Assembly: GCA_030834835.1 (NCBI GenBank)
Contig: JAUQXD010001078.1
Coordinates: forward strand, 1 to 15,439
Length of the DNA stretch: 15,439 nucleotides
DNA from: Thermoflexales bacterium
GTDB taxonomy: Bacteria; Chloroflexota; Anaerolineae; Fen-1058
Direction of reading: 5' to 3'
Shown here: positions 5,866 through 13,110 of the stretch, piece after piece
Position numbering within the stretch: the stretch's first letter is position 1
Layout of the letters: each line of letters begins with the position of its first letter
Position numbers and translations under genes: made by a program
The notes under the pieces: model-generated
The model's input: the letters and a program-made list of their open reading frames with translations, nothing else
Told to the model about the DNA's origin: nothing
The model's database searches: none

Positions 5866-6120
5866 CATCGGCACTCATTTGTCGAATTGCGCCGCGATGC
5901 TTTCACGCGGGCGGGCGCGACATCGATCGGTGAACTGGCGAGATTGAAGCATGGCCAGCCGATCAAGATTGGCGGTCTGCTGGTCGCGGTGCAGCGCCCG
6001 CCGACGGCGAAAGGCTTTGCCTTTCTCGCCGTCGAGGATGCCTCAGGCCTGGTGAATGTCATCGTTGCGCCGCTGGTCTATGAGCAATACCGGGTGTCTT
6101 CCGGCATCCTGTGGCTGTCA
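5866..6120 (+). pseudogene. Remnant of a DnaE-type (probably error-prone) DNA polymerase III alpha gene
   Basis: Translating the plus strand gives LRRDAFTRAGATSIGELARL, then ...IGGLLVAVQRPPTAKGFAFL, then AVEDASGLVNVIVAPLVYEQYR. This matches the C-terminal OB-fold region of DnaE2/DnaE polymerases (pattern: GLV..RQRPPTAKGF.F.TLED..G..N.IV.P..Y..YR). Everything N-terminal is missing: PHP domain, palm, fingers. The homology stops at about 6105, and the frame ends at 6150. An intact DnaE exceeds 1000 residues, so this is a small decayed piece with no plausible start of its own. It sits back to back with the LuxR/PolB unit and convergent with the 75-aa gene. DnaE2 family members act in translesion synthesis with ImuA/ImuB; no trace of those is seen here. 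Confidence 0.75.
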
Positions 6121-6121
6121 G

Positions 6122-6349
6122 CTACTCGCTCTGTGACGATGACCTATTGACTGAGACCAAGGTCAAATTGAGATTGTGGATTTTGGTGAGCACACCGAAC
6201 AGCGCCGCTTGATCAGTTAACCGTCCGCTCAGCGTTGTCTCACCGTTGGAATCAGTGTGGATCGCCAGCCCGTCAAACCAATCTGACCAGCGAGCTGCCA
6301 GGTGATCTTCAATTCGAATCTCATAGATGCACGGTTGGTCCATGGTCAT
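6122..6349 (-). CDS. Conserved small protein downstream of the short-chain dehydrogenase
   Basis: The 75-aa product starts MTMDQPCIYEIRIEDHLAAR and continues WSDWFDGLAI..., SNGETTLSGRLTDQAALFGV and LTKIHNLNLTLVSVNR. The pattern 'YEIRIEGHL..RWS.WF.GL......GET.LSG...DQAALHG.L..I..L.L.L.SV' is one I know from many short uncharacterised actinobacterial and chloroflexal proteins. They likely form a small alpha/beta fold. Its ATG overlaps the dehydrogenase stop (ATGA, 6346-6349), so it is translationally coupled as the last gene of the operon. An in-frame ATG at 6343 is an alternative start. The biochemical role is unknown. Confidence 0.8.
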   Translation of the reverse strand: MTMDQPCIYEIRIEDHLAARWSDWFDGLAIHTDSNGETTLSGRLTDQAALFGVLTKIHNLNLTLVSVNRSSSQSE

Positions 6350-7164
6350 GCTGAAGCGATCTTGAACAGGTGTCTGACCACCAGGTCCCAGACAGAATCC
6401 CCCAACAAAAGGACCAATCTGCCCGAGACGGGAAAGCCAGCCACATAGCGCGCCTTTGGTCTGGATGCTTCAATAGCCTGCTGAACAACTCGGGAGACGA
6501 CTTCCGGACCGGGTTCCTTACGCCGCATATCGGCTGTCACTTGCTCAACCTGTCGGTAGAGGGATTGATAAGGCGAAGCCGGATTAGCGAAGATCGCTTG
6601 CGCATTGGCCTCGACTGTGGCATGGAATTGGGTTTTGATGCTTCCCGGTTCAATCAGCACCACCTGAATCCCGAAGGGCTTCAGCTCCAGGCGCAGCGCA
6701 TCGTTCAGGGCTTCCAGGGCAAACTTGGTCGCCGAGTAGGCTCCGTTCGCCGGGGTCACCAGTTCACCGGCGATCGAGCTGATGCTGATAATTCGGCCGG
6801 CCTGGTGTTGGCGCATGTGTGGGGCGACAGCCTGGATGACACGCATAACGCCAAACACGTTCACCTCAAACATCTGTTGAGCCTGTTCGATCGGGACTTC
6901 CTCGATTGCCCCGCGCACGGCATAACCGGCATTGTTGATCAGAACATCGATGCGGCCAAACTGCTGGAGGATGCGCTCGACTGCCTGGTTGATGGATTCC
7001 GGTTGAGTAACATCCAGCGGCAGCTTCAAAGCGGCCTGGACATTCTCAAGGCTATCCACGTTTCGGGCGGTTGCCACGACGGTATAACCCGATCGCGTCA
7101 GTCGCTGTGCGAGATCGCGCCCAATTCCGGTGGAACAGCCTGTAATCAGCACGACTTGAGACAT
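6346..7164 (-). CDS. Short-chain dehydrogenase/reductase (classical SDR)
   Basis: This 272-aa NAD(P)-dependent oxidoreductase has a Rossmann fold. Visible signatures are TGCSTGIG (8-15, cofactor glycine motif), Arg34 after strand beta-2 (often an NADP preference), DV at 51-52, NNAG (77-80), Asn103, Ser130, and the catalytic pair YSATK (Tyr143, Lys147). The loop IEPGSIKT (about 171-178) is the usual PG motif. The substrate cannot be read from sequence; this oxidoreductase subgroup includes many general ketone or alcohol dehydrogenases. AAAGGA sits 7 nt before the ATG. It lies 52 bp after the flavodoxin-like gene on the same strand and is coupled to the 75-aa gene downstream. Confidence 0.93.
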   Translation of the reverse strand: MSQVVLITGCSTGIGRDLAQRLTRSGYTVVATARNVDSLENVQAALKLPLDVTQPESINQAVERILQQFGRIDVLINNAGYAVRGAIEEVPIEQAQQMFEVNVFGVMRVIQAVAPHMRQHQAGRIISISSIAGELVTPANGAYSATKFALEALNDALRLELKPFGIQVVLIEPGSIKTQFHATVEANAQAIFANPASPYQSLYRQVEQVTADMRRKEPGPEVVSRVVQQAIEASRPKARYVAGFPVSGRLVLLLGDSVWDLVVRHLFKIASA

Positions 7165-7216
7165 CTGTTATTCCTTTCAATTTTTCGGTAATGCGTGTGA
7201 ATAGGGCCAGTGGATC

Positions 7217-7738
7217 TCATGCGGCTAACACGGGTTTCAGAGCCGCTGCCCAGGCGCGAATCGCAGCCCAATCCCGATGATCGCCCGCTTTCCAAACGCC
7301 AAAGACGACGCTCAGACGAAACTTCAATCGATCAGCCAATGACGGAACTTTGCGAATGTCCAACGCCCCGGCAAACAGGCCCTCGCTCATCGGCTTCACC
7401 AGGGCGCGCACTGGCTGCATGAAGTCCGCTACGAACGGGCGGTATTTGCCGGCGTTGGGCATGGCCAGTGTCATACACACCAGAAATGCCGCGAAAGGTT
7501 TTTGCGTCAAGGCCGCTTGATGCGTCTGCATGAACTGCATGGCCTGCGGTAGCCACTGCGCGGCTTGAATAGCACTGCCAGCCACCACCGCCCGATAGGG
7601 CGTGAGGTCGGTGACGTCTTGCATGGGCAGTACTTCTACCTGCGCGCCGTTTTCGGTCAGAGTTTTGCCGATGGCTTCGGCTACGCCAGCGGTGGAGCCG
7701 GCTCGACTGGCATAGGTCACCAGTATTTTGTTCGACAT
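7217..7738 (-). CDS. Flavodoxin-domain protein (HemG-like type)
   Basis: The 173-aa product begins MSNKILVTYASRAGSTAGVA. The loop TYASRAGST (8-16) is the FMN phosphate-binding loop of flavodoxins, and YRAVVAGSAIQAAQWLP (about 48-64) is the second flavin-contacting segment. Length and pattern fit the flavodoxin_5/protoporphyrinogen-oxidase HemG-like group. Because many members of that group act in unrelated redox chemistry, I assign no specific reaction. No N-terminal signal or membrane helix is present. GGAG lies 8 nt before the ATG. Its neighbours, a membrane protein upstream and a dehydrogenase downstream, make a redox operon likely. Confidence 0.88.
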   Translation of the reverse strand: MSNKILVTYASRAGSTAGVAEAIGKTLTENGAQVEVLPMQDVTDLTPYRAVVAGSAIQAAQWLPQAMQFMQTHQAALTQKPFAAFLVCMTLAMPNAGKYRPFVADFMQPVRALVKPMSEGLFAGALDIRKVPSLADRLKFRLSVVFGVWKAGDHRDWAAIRAWAAALKPVLAA

Positions 7739-7813
7739 GGTGGTTTCTCCAAAAATGATTTCGTGAAAGGGACTGAATGATTGGTCGGCAGCCGGTTGCG
7801 TTGATCCCTCACT

Positions 7814-8566
7814 TCAACTCCGATCGGCCGCTTCCGACAAGGTACCGTGTCTTATCTGGAAGAGTCCTCGAGTAACCAGACCGAGCCATAGCGCGTAAAA
7901 CAGCAGAGAAAAGATCGAGATATAGAGACCAATCACGGGCACGAACAGGCCCAGGGTGATGACACTGGCCAGTAGGCCTATATACGCGGCACCTTTGCCA
8001 AAGACGCGGCTACGGCTGCGCAGCATGACGGCTGAGATCAGCAGCGTCGCAACCGCCCCGAAGATGTAACTCACGTTGAACGCCGTGCTGCTCTGATAGA
8101 TCGTCAGTGTCGTCTGCCCGGCTGCCAGCAGGATCGCGCGCTGCGCCTCGGTAGTCGCAACTGCATATTGATCGTTGAGGGATAGCAGAGCGCAGGCTGG
8201 ATTCGTGGTGACATAGAGTGCGGCGGCTACGATGCCCAGGGTCGTCGCAATGGCCATCAGCGACTCATTCGTTCGTCTGAGAGCAGCATAGAGGGCGAGA
8301 TAGAACAGGATCGAAATAATATTGACGCCCAGGTTCGGAAGGTCAAGTAACGCCAGCCCCAGGAGCCGGTTGCTTTGCAAGAGCGCAAACCAACCGCTGA
8401 CGGTGTCGGGACGCTGCGCGATGATGAAAGGGATGGCGCCGATGGGCATCAGCACCAGCATGATCAGGGCGGCCGCGCCGCCGATCGGATAAAGGCTCGT
8501 CCAGCGGGAATCCGCAGATTCAGCGTCAGGCTCATGCATCTGGATAGTTCTAAGCGCGGCAGTCAT
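7814..8566 (-). CDS. Multi-pass membrane protein, DUF4386-like
   Basis: The 250-aa protein has about six hydrophobic segments, for example LYPIGGAAALIMLVLMPIGA near 26, LGLALLDLPNLGVNIISILF near 70 and GLLASVITLGLFVPVIGLYI near 195. The internal LLDLPNLGVNI and the overall layout resemble the DUF4386 family; that is a recollection, not a search. The start at 8566 was chosen because AAGGAG lies 6 nt upstream and a good promoter lies just before it; a longer in-frame start at 8683 would lie inside the upstream terminator. It is the first gene of the operon with flavodoxin, SDR and the 75-aa protein. No transport or enzyme motif is visible. Confidence 0.75.
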   Translation of the reverse strand: MTAALRTIQMHEPDAESADSRWTSLYPIGGAAALIMLVLMPIGAIPFIIAQRPDTVSGWFALLQSNRLLGLALLDLPNLGVNIISILFYLALYAALRRTNESLMAIATTLGIVAAALYVTTNPACALLSLNDQYAVATTEAQRAILLAAGQTTLTIYQSSTAFNVSYIFGAVATLLISAVMLRSRSRVFGKGAAYIGLLASVITLGLFVPVIGLYISIFSLLFYALWLGLVTRGLFQIRHGTLSEAADRS

Positions 8567-8581
8567 TGACTTCTCCTTGAT

Positions 8582-8623
8582 GGGTGTTGCACCCACTATA
8601 CGCCGTTGAATTCGCCCTGTCAC
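8582..8623 (-). promoter_or_regulatory. Promoter with start-site palindrome for the membrane-protein/redox operon
   Basis: The minus strand reads GTGACA (8618-8623), 17 nt, TATAGT (8595-8600), each five of six to the consensus. The predicted start, about 8588, falls in the centre of GGGTG-CAA-CACCC (8582-8594), a perfect 5-bp inverted repeat. A dimeric regulator bound there would block initiation. The LuxR-type regulator encoded immediately upstream is an obvious candidate. Confidence 0.6.
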
Positions 8624-8651
8624 TGCACCAAGGTGGTGTCTTTTCGACGGA

Positions 8652-8691
8652 GACAAAATAAGAGGAGGTATACCAAAGTACACCTCCTCTT
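8652..8691 (-). terminator. Intrinsic terminator of the large LuxR-type regulator
   Basis: On the minus strand AAGAGGAGGT pairs perfectly with ACCTCCTCTT (8682-8691 with 8660-8669). Three further pairs lie above a mismatch, closed by a 4-nt loop, and ATTTTGTCT follows at 8652-8659. It starts 30 bp after the regulator's stop and insulates the downstream redox operon, which has its own promoter. Confidence 0.8.
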
Positions 8692-8720
8692 CAAGCCGGA
8701 CAGATTGGAAAAGCAGGGAA

Positions 8721-11534
8721 TTACCCGTCTAAGGAAAGTAGCCCGATCTGACGCGCGCGGGCCACTGCTTGAGTGCGGCTGTTGACGGTCAGTTTGCCGA
8801 AGATACTGCCGGTGTGCTTCTTCACGGCGCTGACCGTGATGACCAGCTTCTCTGCAATCGTCTGGTTCGAGTCGCCAGCGGCGATGAGCTGCAGAACTTT
8901 CAATTCCCGCGCAGTCAAGGGCTCGACCGGAGCCAATGACTCGGTCATCGCGGTCGCTTCTCTTGAAATTGGCATATTCGAAGCGGGCTGTTCGCCGCGC
9001 GCTACTGTGGAAGGTTGTTTTTCAGGAAAGGCTACCAGGATGTTGCGGATAAACGGCAACCGCCGAGCGTAGCTCGATTGATCCATTGCAGGCGGATTGC
9101 GCTCAAGCAGACTTGTCAAGGCTTCAGCTATGGGCCGGCCTTCCTCAACAAAAATGCTGATAAACCCTTCCGGTTCCGCCAGTTCCACCGCCCGGGCAAC
9201 GTCGGCCATGCTATTTGGGTTATCGCCAAGTGCGGCATAGATTTGACTCCGCAGCAGCAGTGTTTCCAGCGCGATCGGGATGTGGCGACATTGGAGCTCC
9301 CCCGCGAGCACACGCGAAGCCAGCTCAATCCCACGCTTTAAGTTCAGCGGGTCAGATTTGGTTCTGGCCTGGAACAAGAGGACGCGCAGCGCGCTGTTAT
9401 ACAGCAAGCCGATCGGCTGGGTGACATTGGAACCCGGCGCAAGATCAGGAAAACCCAAAACCGCGCCGAACGTAAACCCGTCCGCCTTAAGGATCGCCTG
9501 AGCCGCGGCGAGACGGTCGGTGGCCAGATCGACGCGCACCTGTTGGGAGATGATCTCCTCCCGGATCATGACCGGCGGTATTACCTGTGCCAGATCGCCA
9601 GCCTGTTGCATCTCTCGCGTAGCGGCGTCCCAGTCCCCTTCCATTTGGGCCATGCGGGCGAGCATCACGTGGTGGTAAATCTCGGAATCACTATAGCCGC
9701 TCAGCGCACTGGCTTGAATCGAGCGCAATGAATAGTCGCGCGCCTGGTCGAGGTGATGCCACTGATAGCGGATCTGTCCGAGTTCTCCATACAGGGTGGC
9801 GCTGAAGGGCGTTGACCGCCGGGTGGTCTCCAGTCGTTGGATCGCCTGCGACGCAATCTCAAACCCACGGCGAAGTTGGCCCTGCTGCAACACCATCTGC
9901 GCCTGACCGGATGCCCCCAATATCTCCAGGGCGAAGTTGCCCGTCGCCTGGGCATCTCGCACAATGATTTGGAATATCTCAGCGGCGTGGTCGTAGTCCA
10001 GCATCTGCTGATAGGCGATAGCTAGGTTGGCATAAACCATGCTGCGCACGTGAGCATCGGCCTCGGACAGCAGCTGCAGGGCTCGGTTGGCCAGATCCCG
10101 GCTCTCGGCCGGTTTGCCCTGTAAACCAAGCAGTTTGGATTGAAGGGCCAGCCATTCACCCAGCAGCGGAGAATCCTGATCACTCACTTCGGACGAAGCA
10201 AACAGGGCGGCCAGTCGCTCCAGGTAAGGCGCGGCCTGCTCAAAACTTCCGCGCACCAGATGCAGCCAGGCGAAAGCCATGCTGGCTCTGGGACTCTGTT
10301 CCAGATAGGGTTGCGGAATGGCTTGTAGCCAGCCTTCGACCGTTCGCACATGGGCCTGCAGGATCATTGGCAGGGCGATCTTTTCAACCAGCCGCACGAC
10401 ATGGGAATAGTTGGCGGCGGCCAGGGCATGTTCAATAGCCTCAGGGGATGAGCCGGCCCGCTCATACCAGTCTGCGGCGCGCTGGTGCAAGGTGGCGATT
10501 GCGTCGGCCGACAGGGTCTGTCGGAGACGCGCCTGAAGCAAATCGCCGAACAGGTGATGATAGCGAAACCAGCCACCTTCATCATCCAGCGGGATGACAA
10601 AGAGATTCGATCGGTGGAGTGCCATCAGCATGGTCTGTCCATCTTGATCGCCGGTGACGGCTTCACACAGCGTTGCGGTCATGCGATCCAGAATGGCCGT
10701 CTTGATCAGAAAGTCCTGGACCGGCGCGCTCTGCCGAGCGATGACTTCCTCGATCAGATATTCTGCGATATAGACGTGACTACCCGTAAAGGCTTTGACG
10801 AACCCTGCGAGATCGTTGCGTCCCTTCATAGAGAGTGCCGCCAGTTGCAGCCCGGCGATCCAACCCTCGGTGCGCGCTTCCAGCGCGGCCACTTCTTCCG
10901 CGGACAGAGTGCAGCCCAGCATCTGATTGAGGAAGGCTGCCGCCTCGTCGGTGCTGAAGCGCAAATCGGCCGTGCGCAATTCGATCAGCTGGTTGCGGAC
11001 GCGCAGGCGTGCGAGCGGCCAGGGGGGATCGACGCGGGTGGCCAGCACGAGATGCAGCCGATCGGGCACGTGATCGATCAGGAATGCGACCGCCGCATGG
11101 ATGGACTGATTCTGGATGACGTGGTAGTCATCGAGGATCAACACCAGGTCGCCGTCAAGCGTCGCGAGGTCGTTGATCAAAATCGTGGGGATCGTCTCGT
11201 CCGGCAGCGGCTGGGGCGTGTTAAACAACGCCAATGCCGAGTCACCCAAACCGGGGTGGATCGATTGACAGGCCGCGATCACGTAGGTCCAAAACCGGAT
11301 CGGGTCGTTGTCCCCTTCGTCCAGTGATAGCCAGGCCACCGGCCGTTGGAGTTGCTCGATAAACTCACTCAACAGGGTAGTCTTGCCGAAACCGGCCGAG
11401 CCGGAGAGCAAGACCAAACTACGCAGCTGGTTCACACCGGCCAGCAATTTTTCAGTCAGGTGTGGGCGCGCGATGGTCTGCGATCGTGCGCGGGGGATAT
11501 ATAGTTTGGTGGAGAGCAGGGCAGTAGACATCAT
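8721..11534 (-). CDS. Large MalT-like LuxR-family ATP-dependent regulator
   Basis: The 937-aa protein is of STAND/MalT architecture. The N-terminal part carries Walker A GSAGFGKTT (45-53) and Walker B LVLILDDYH (130-138). The winged-helix and sensor region runs to about 370. A long helical TPR-like middle (about 390-830, e.g. ALAAANYSHVVRLVEK) is the usual inducer-sensing platform. A LuxR helix-turn-helix lies at 873-930 (LTARELKVLQLIA.G.SNQTIAEKLVIT.SAVKKHTGSIF.KL). MalT-type proteins are ATP-bound when induced, oligomerise and activate transcription. The ligand here is unknown. The gene lies upstream of, and codirectional with, the redox operon, its likely target. No Shine-Dalgarno sequence precedes the tandem ATG ATG, and the predicted transcription start coincides with the first ATG, suggesting a leaderless mRNA. 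Confidence 0.92.
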   Translation of the reverse strand: MMSTALLSTKLYIPRARSQTIARPHLTEKLLAGVNQLRSLVLLSGSAGFGKTTLLSEFIEQLQRPVAWLSLDEGDNDPIRFWTYVIAACQSIHPGLGDSALALFNTPQPLPDETIPTILINDLATLDGDLVLILDDYHVIQNQSIHAAVAFLIDHVPDRLHLVLATRVDPPWPLARLRVRNQLIELRTADLRFSTDEAAAFLNQMLGCTLSAEEVAALEARTEGWIAGLQLAALSMKGRNDLAGFVKAFTGSHVYIAEYLIEEVIARQSAPVQDFLIKTAILDRMTATLCEAVTGDQDGQTMLMALHRSNLFVIPLDDEGGWFRYHHLFGDLLQARLRQTLSADAIATLHQRAADWYERAGSSPEAIEHALAAANYSHVVRLVEKIALPMILQAHVRTVEGWLQAIPQPYLEQSPRASMAFAWLHLVRGSFEQAAPYLERLAALFASSEVSDQDSPLLGEWLALQSKLLGLQGKPAESRDLANRALQLLSEADAHVRSMVYANLAIAYQQMLDYDHAAEIFQIIVRDAQATGNFALEILGASGQAQMVLQQGQLRRGFEIASQAIQRLETTRRSTPFSATLYGELGQIRYQWHHLDQARDYSLRSIQASALSGYSDSEIYHHVMLARMAQMEGDWDAATREMQQAGDLAQVIPPVMIREEIISQQVRVDLATDRLAAAQAILKADGFTFGAVLGFPDLAPGSNVTQPIGLLYNSALRVLLFQARTKSDPLNLKRGIELASRVLAGELQCRHIPIALETLLLRSQIYAALGDNPNSMADVARAVELAEPEGFISIFVEEGRPIAEALTSLLERNPPAMDQSSYARRLPFIRNILVAFPEKQPSTVARGEQPASNMPISREATAMTESLAPVEPLTARELKVLQLIAAGDSNQTIAEKLVITVSAVKKHTGSIFGKLTVNSRTQAVARARQIGLLSLDG

Positions 11535-11540
11535 CTACGC

Positions 11541-11569
11541 ATTGTATATCATCGGCCCCCGATCATCAA
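11541..11569 (-). promoter_or_regulatory. Promoter of the MalT-like regulator, predicted leaderless
   Basis: The minus strand reads TTGATG (11564-11569), 17 nt, TACAAT (11541-11546). The spacer contains ATCGG-GGG-CCGAT, a perfect 5-bp inverted repeat (11551-11563) that may be an operator. With a -10 box ending at 11541, the expected start is 11534, exactly the A of the first ATG. Confidence 0.55.
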
Positions 11570-11576
11570 TGTGGCT

Positions 11577-11694
11577 GAACGATCGTGTGCACGCAAAGTT
11601 TGTCAGACGCTTAGCAAAGCGGGCTCCCACGCCCGCGTGACCGGCGGCGTGGGAGCCGCCTCTGCTGACACCTTTTGCGTGCACACGAACGATC
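11577..11694. mobile_element. MITE-like palindromic element with 8-bp target-site duplication
   Basis: The 102-bp element (11585-11686) has perfect 13-bp terminal inverted repeats, GTGTGCACGCAAA and its complement. Direct repeats GAACGATC flank it at 11577-11584 and 11687-11694. Inside are two further matched arms: TGTCAG/CTGACA (11601-11606 with 11665-11670) and GGCTCCCACGCC/GGCGTGGGAGCC (11622-11633 with 11646-11657). The whole element can therefore fold into one long hairpin. It contains no open frame, so it must be moved by a transposase encoded elsewhere. I cannot assign the parent IS family; several families make 8-bp duplications. It lies just upstream of the MalT-like gene's promoter. 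Confidence 0.8.
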
Positions 11695-12041
11695 TCATGT
11701 TTTAGGTCAGCAAGGATTTTGGCGTGCGTTGCTCACGCTGATGAATCGGTAAACGACCGCTTTTCGGACAGCGATACCGGATCCAGCGACGGCCTGTGCC
11801 CTCCTCAAGCGATCGAGTGCACGGCAAAGCCGCACGGCGCGATGCAGCGTAAGACAACGGCCCAGCGAGAGTCCGGCATTGCCTGCCACTCACCAATCCA
11901 CTTACTCGCATCACCGTTATCAGCATAGCCCGCATGTCATCACACGGCCGCTGACAACAGTCATCGCCGGCTGAGCGATTCTTTCCCCCTCGTTGAGTCA
12001 CGCCTGACTTCAGGCGTTGCTCCTGGCGCTGGAACGACGCC
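11695..12041. other. Gene-poor stretch with serial hairpins upstream of the recombination cassette
   Basis: No frame here resembles a gene; those open on either strand have no start signal and low-complexity products. Close to the right end are ACGCCTGA-CT-TCAGGCGT (12000-12017, 8-bp stem) and GGCG/CGCC (12025-12028 with 12038-12041). The terminator at 12042 follows directly. A plus-strand non-coding transcript or long leader ending at that terminator is possible; I see no confident promoter for it. Confidence 0.3.
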
Positions 12042-12074
12042 GCCCCACTTCGCACGAAGCGGGGCATTTTCGTT
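12042..12074 (+). terminator. Intrinsic terminator/attenuator upstream of the annealing-protein gene
   Basis: GCCCC-A-CTTCG-CA-CGAAG-C-GGGGC (12042-12065) forms two 5-bp stems around one A-C mismatch. ATTTTCGTT follows. The T-run is only on the plus strand. No plus-strand gene precedes it, so it either ends an unseen transcript or attenuates the downstream operon 166 bp later. Confidence 0.65.
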
Positions 12075-12230
12075 CACCCATCCCGCCTCATATCGAGGCT
12101 TCATTGGAGGACACCTATTGATCTCAACGGAGGCAGCGTAGTCCAACGCGGGTCTTGATCGCCGTCGATGACGATCGGGATCGTGTAACACACTTCATCG
12201 ACCACATCTCAAACGGAGGGAATGCTTCAC

Positions 12231-13031
12231 ATGGACGAGCAACTGTTTGACTTCACGACAGCCAAAACCGTCACCGGCTTCACGCTCGAGCAAGTCATTG
12301 CTGAGATGCAGAAGCCGTTGCCGGCGTCGGCGTATAAACCCGTGCCGGGTGCCAGCGATCTGACCGACATCGATCCGGCCTATCTGACCGAGGTCGCGAC
12401 GAAGATCTTCGGACCGATCGGCTTCGGGTGGTGGTATGACTTCGCGCCGGCCGATCTGACGATCACCGCCGAGGCGCGCACCGCCAAATCGGGCCGCGAG
12501 TACACCGTCTACACCGCCTCGCTGCACAAGTTGATCGTGCGCTATCGCTTGATCGACGCGAGCGGCAAGGTGTTGATCAGCGAGCCGATTACGGCGACGG
12601 GCGGCAACGACAATGAGGTGGAGTCGTATGCCGTGCGCGGCGCGCTGACCAATGCGATCGGCGCGGCCTTCGCCAAGCTGACCTGGCAGCTGCCCGTCTA
12701 CAAAGGGCAGTTGTCGCACCGCAATGCGGCGACCTTCGGCGACAAGAAGCCGGCGACCGCCAAATCAGCGGCGACGGCCCGGTCTGCCACAGCAACCGAT
12801 GCCGCGCCGGAGTCAGCTGGTAGCAACGGTCACGATGCCGAGCTGGAGGCGCTGCTCAACTTCGTCATCCCGCCCGCAATCCAGAGCAAGCATGCGGGCA
12901 AGAAGTTGAGCGAGGTGTCGGCGCAGGTGCTGGAATGGTACGCGACCAAGATGGCGGTCACCACGCCTGAATCGCAGGTGCTCAAGGATAAGGCGGCGGC
13001 GTTGCTGGCTTTGCAGCTGCAGCCCGCCTAG
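12231..13031 (+). CDS. Rad52/Rad22-like single-strand annealing protein
   Basis: The 266-aa product has the Rad52-type core in its first about 160 residues: MQKPLPASAYKPVPG (26-40), DIDPAYLTEVATKIFGPIGFGWWYDF (46-71 region), a strand series, then TGGNDNE and YAVRGALTNAIGAAFAKLTW (about 133-152), matching the 'gGsd.E..AyRgAlt.AigrA....g' helix of Rad52-like annealers. Such proteins bind ssDNA as rings and anneal complementary strands. An Ala/Lys/Thr/Ser-rich linker (about 168-202) joins a C-terminal helical domain ending LQLQPA. The start at 12231 is preferred because GGAGGG lies 10 nt upstream; the in-frame ATG at 12222 has only 1-2 nt spacing. It is first gene of the recombination cassette. 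Confidence 0.75.
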   Translation: MDEQLFDFTTAKTVTGFTLEQVIAEMQKPLPASAYKPVPGASDLTDIDPAYLTEVATKIFGPIGFGWWYDFAPADLTITAEARTAKSGREYTVYTASLHKLIVRYRLIDASGKVLISEPITATGGNDNEVESYAVRGALTNAIGAAFAKLTWQLPVYKGQLSHRNAATFGDKKPATAKSAATARSATATDAAPESAGSNGHDAELEALLNFVIPPAIQSKHAGKKLSEVSAQVLEWYATKMAVTTPESQVLKDKAAALLALQLQPA

Positions 13032-13039
13032 CCGACAAC

Positions 13040-13092
13040 CACGTGTGAGTGCAATCACACGTGTGATCGCGATCCCGCGGGATCGCACTCAC
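13040..13092. repeat. Nested perfect palindromes between annealing protein and nuclease genes
   Basis: Outer arms GTGAGTGC (13045-13052) and GCACTCAC (13085-13092) enclose two perfect palindromes: ATCACACGTGTGAT (13054-13067) and an 18-bp GCGATCCCGCGGGATCGC (13069-13086, sharing two bases with the outer arm). CACGTGTGA/TCACACGTG (13040-13048 with 13055-13063) is an alternative pairing. The region can extrude as a cruciform or fold as a three-way junction in RNA. It ends 6 bp before the GGAGGG of the nuclease gene. It may be an operator pair, an mRNA-processing structure, or a junction-forming site recognised by the cassette's own proteins. Confidence 0.7.
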
Positions 13093-13110
13093 GCCTATGG
13101 AGGGAATGCT

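Noticed and set aside
12118..12141. Seven-codon leader peptide (TTG start) before the annealing-protein gene
   Set aside because: GGAGG is well placed but the peptide has no regulatory codon run, and such short frames arise by chance.
12195..12719. 174-codon antisense frame over the annealing-protein gene
   Set aside because: Arg-rich product typical of the opposite strand of a GC-rich gene; no start signal.
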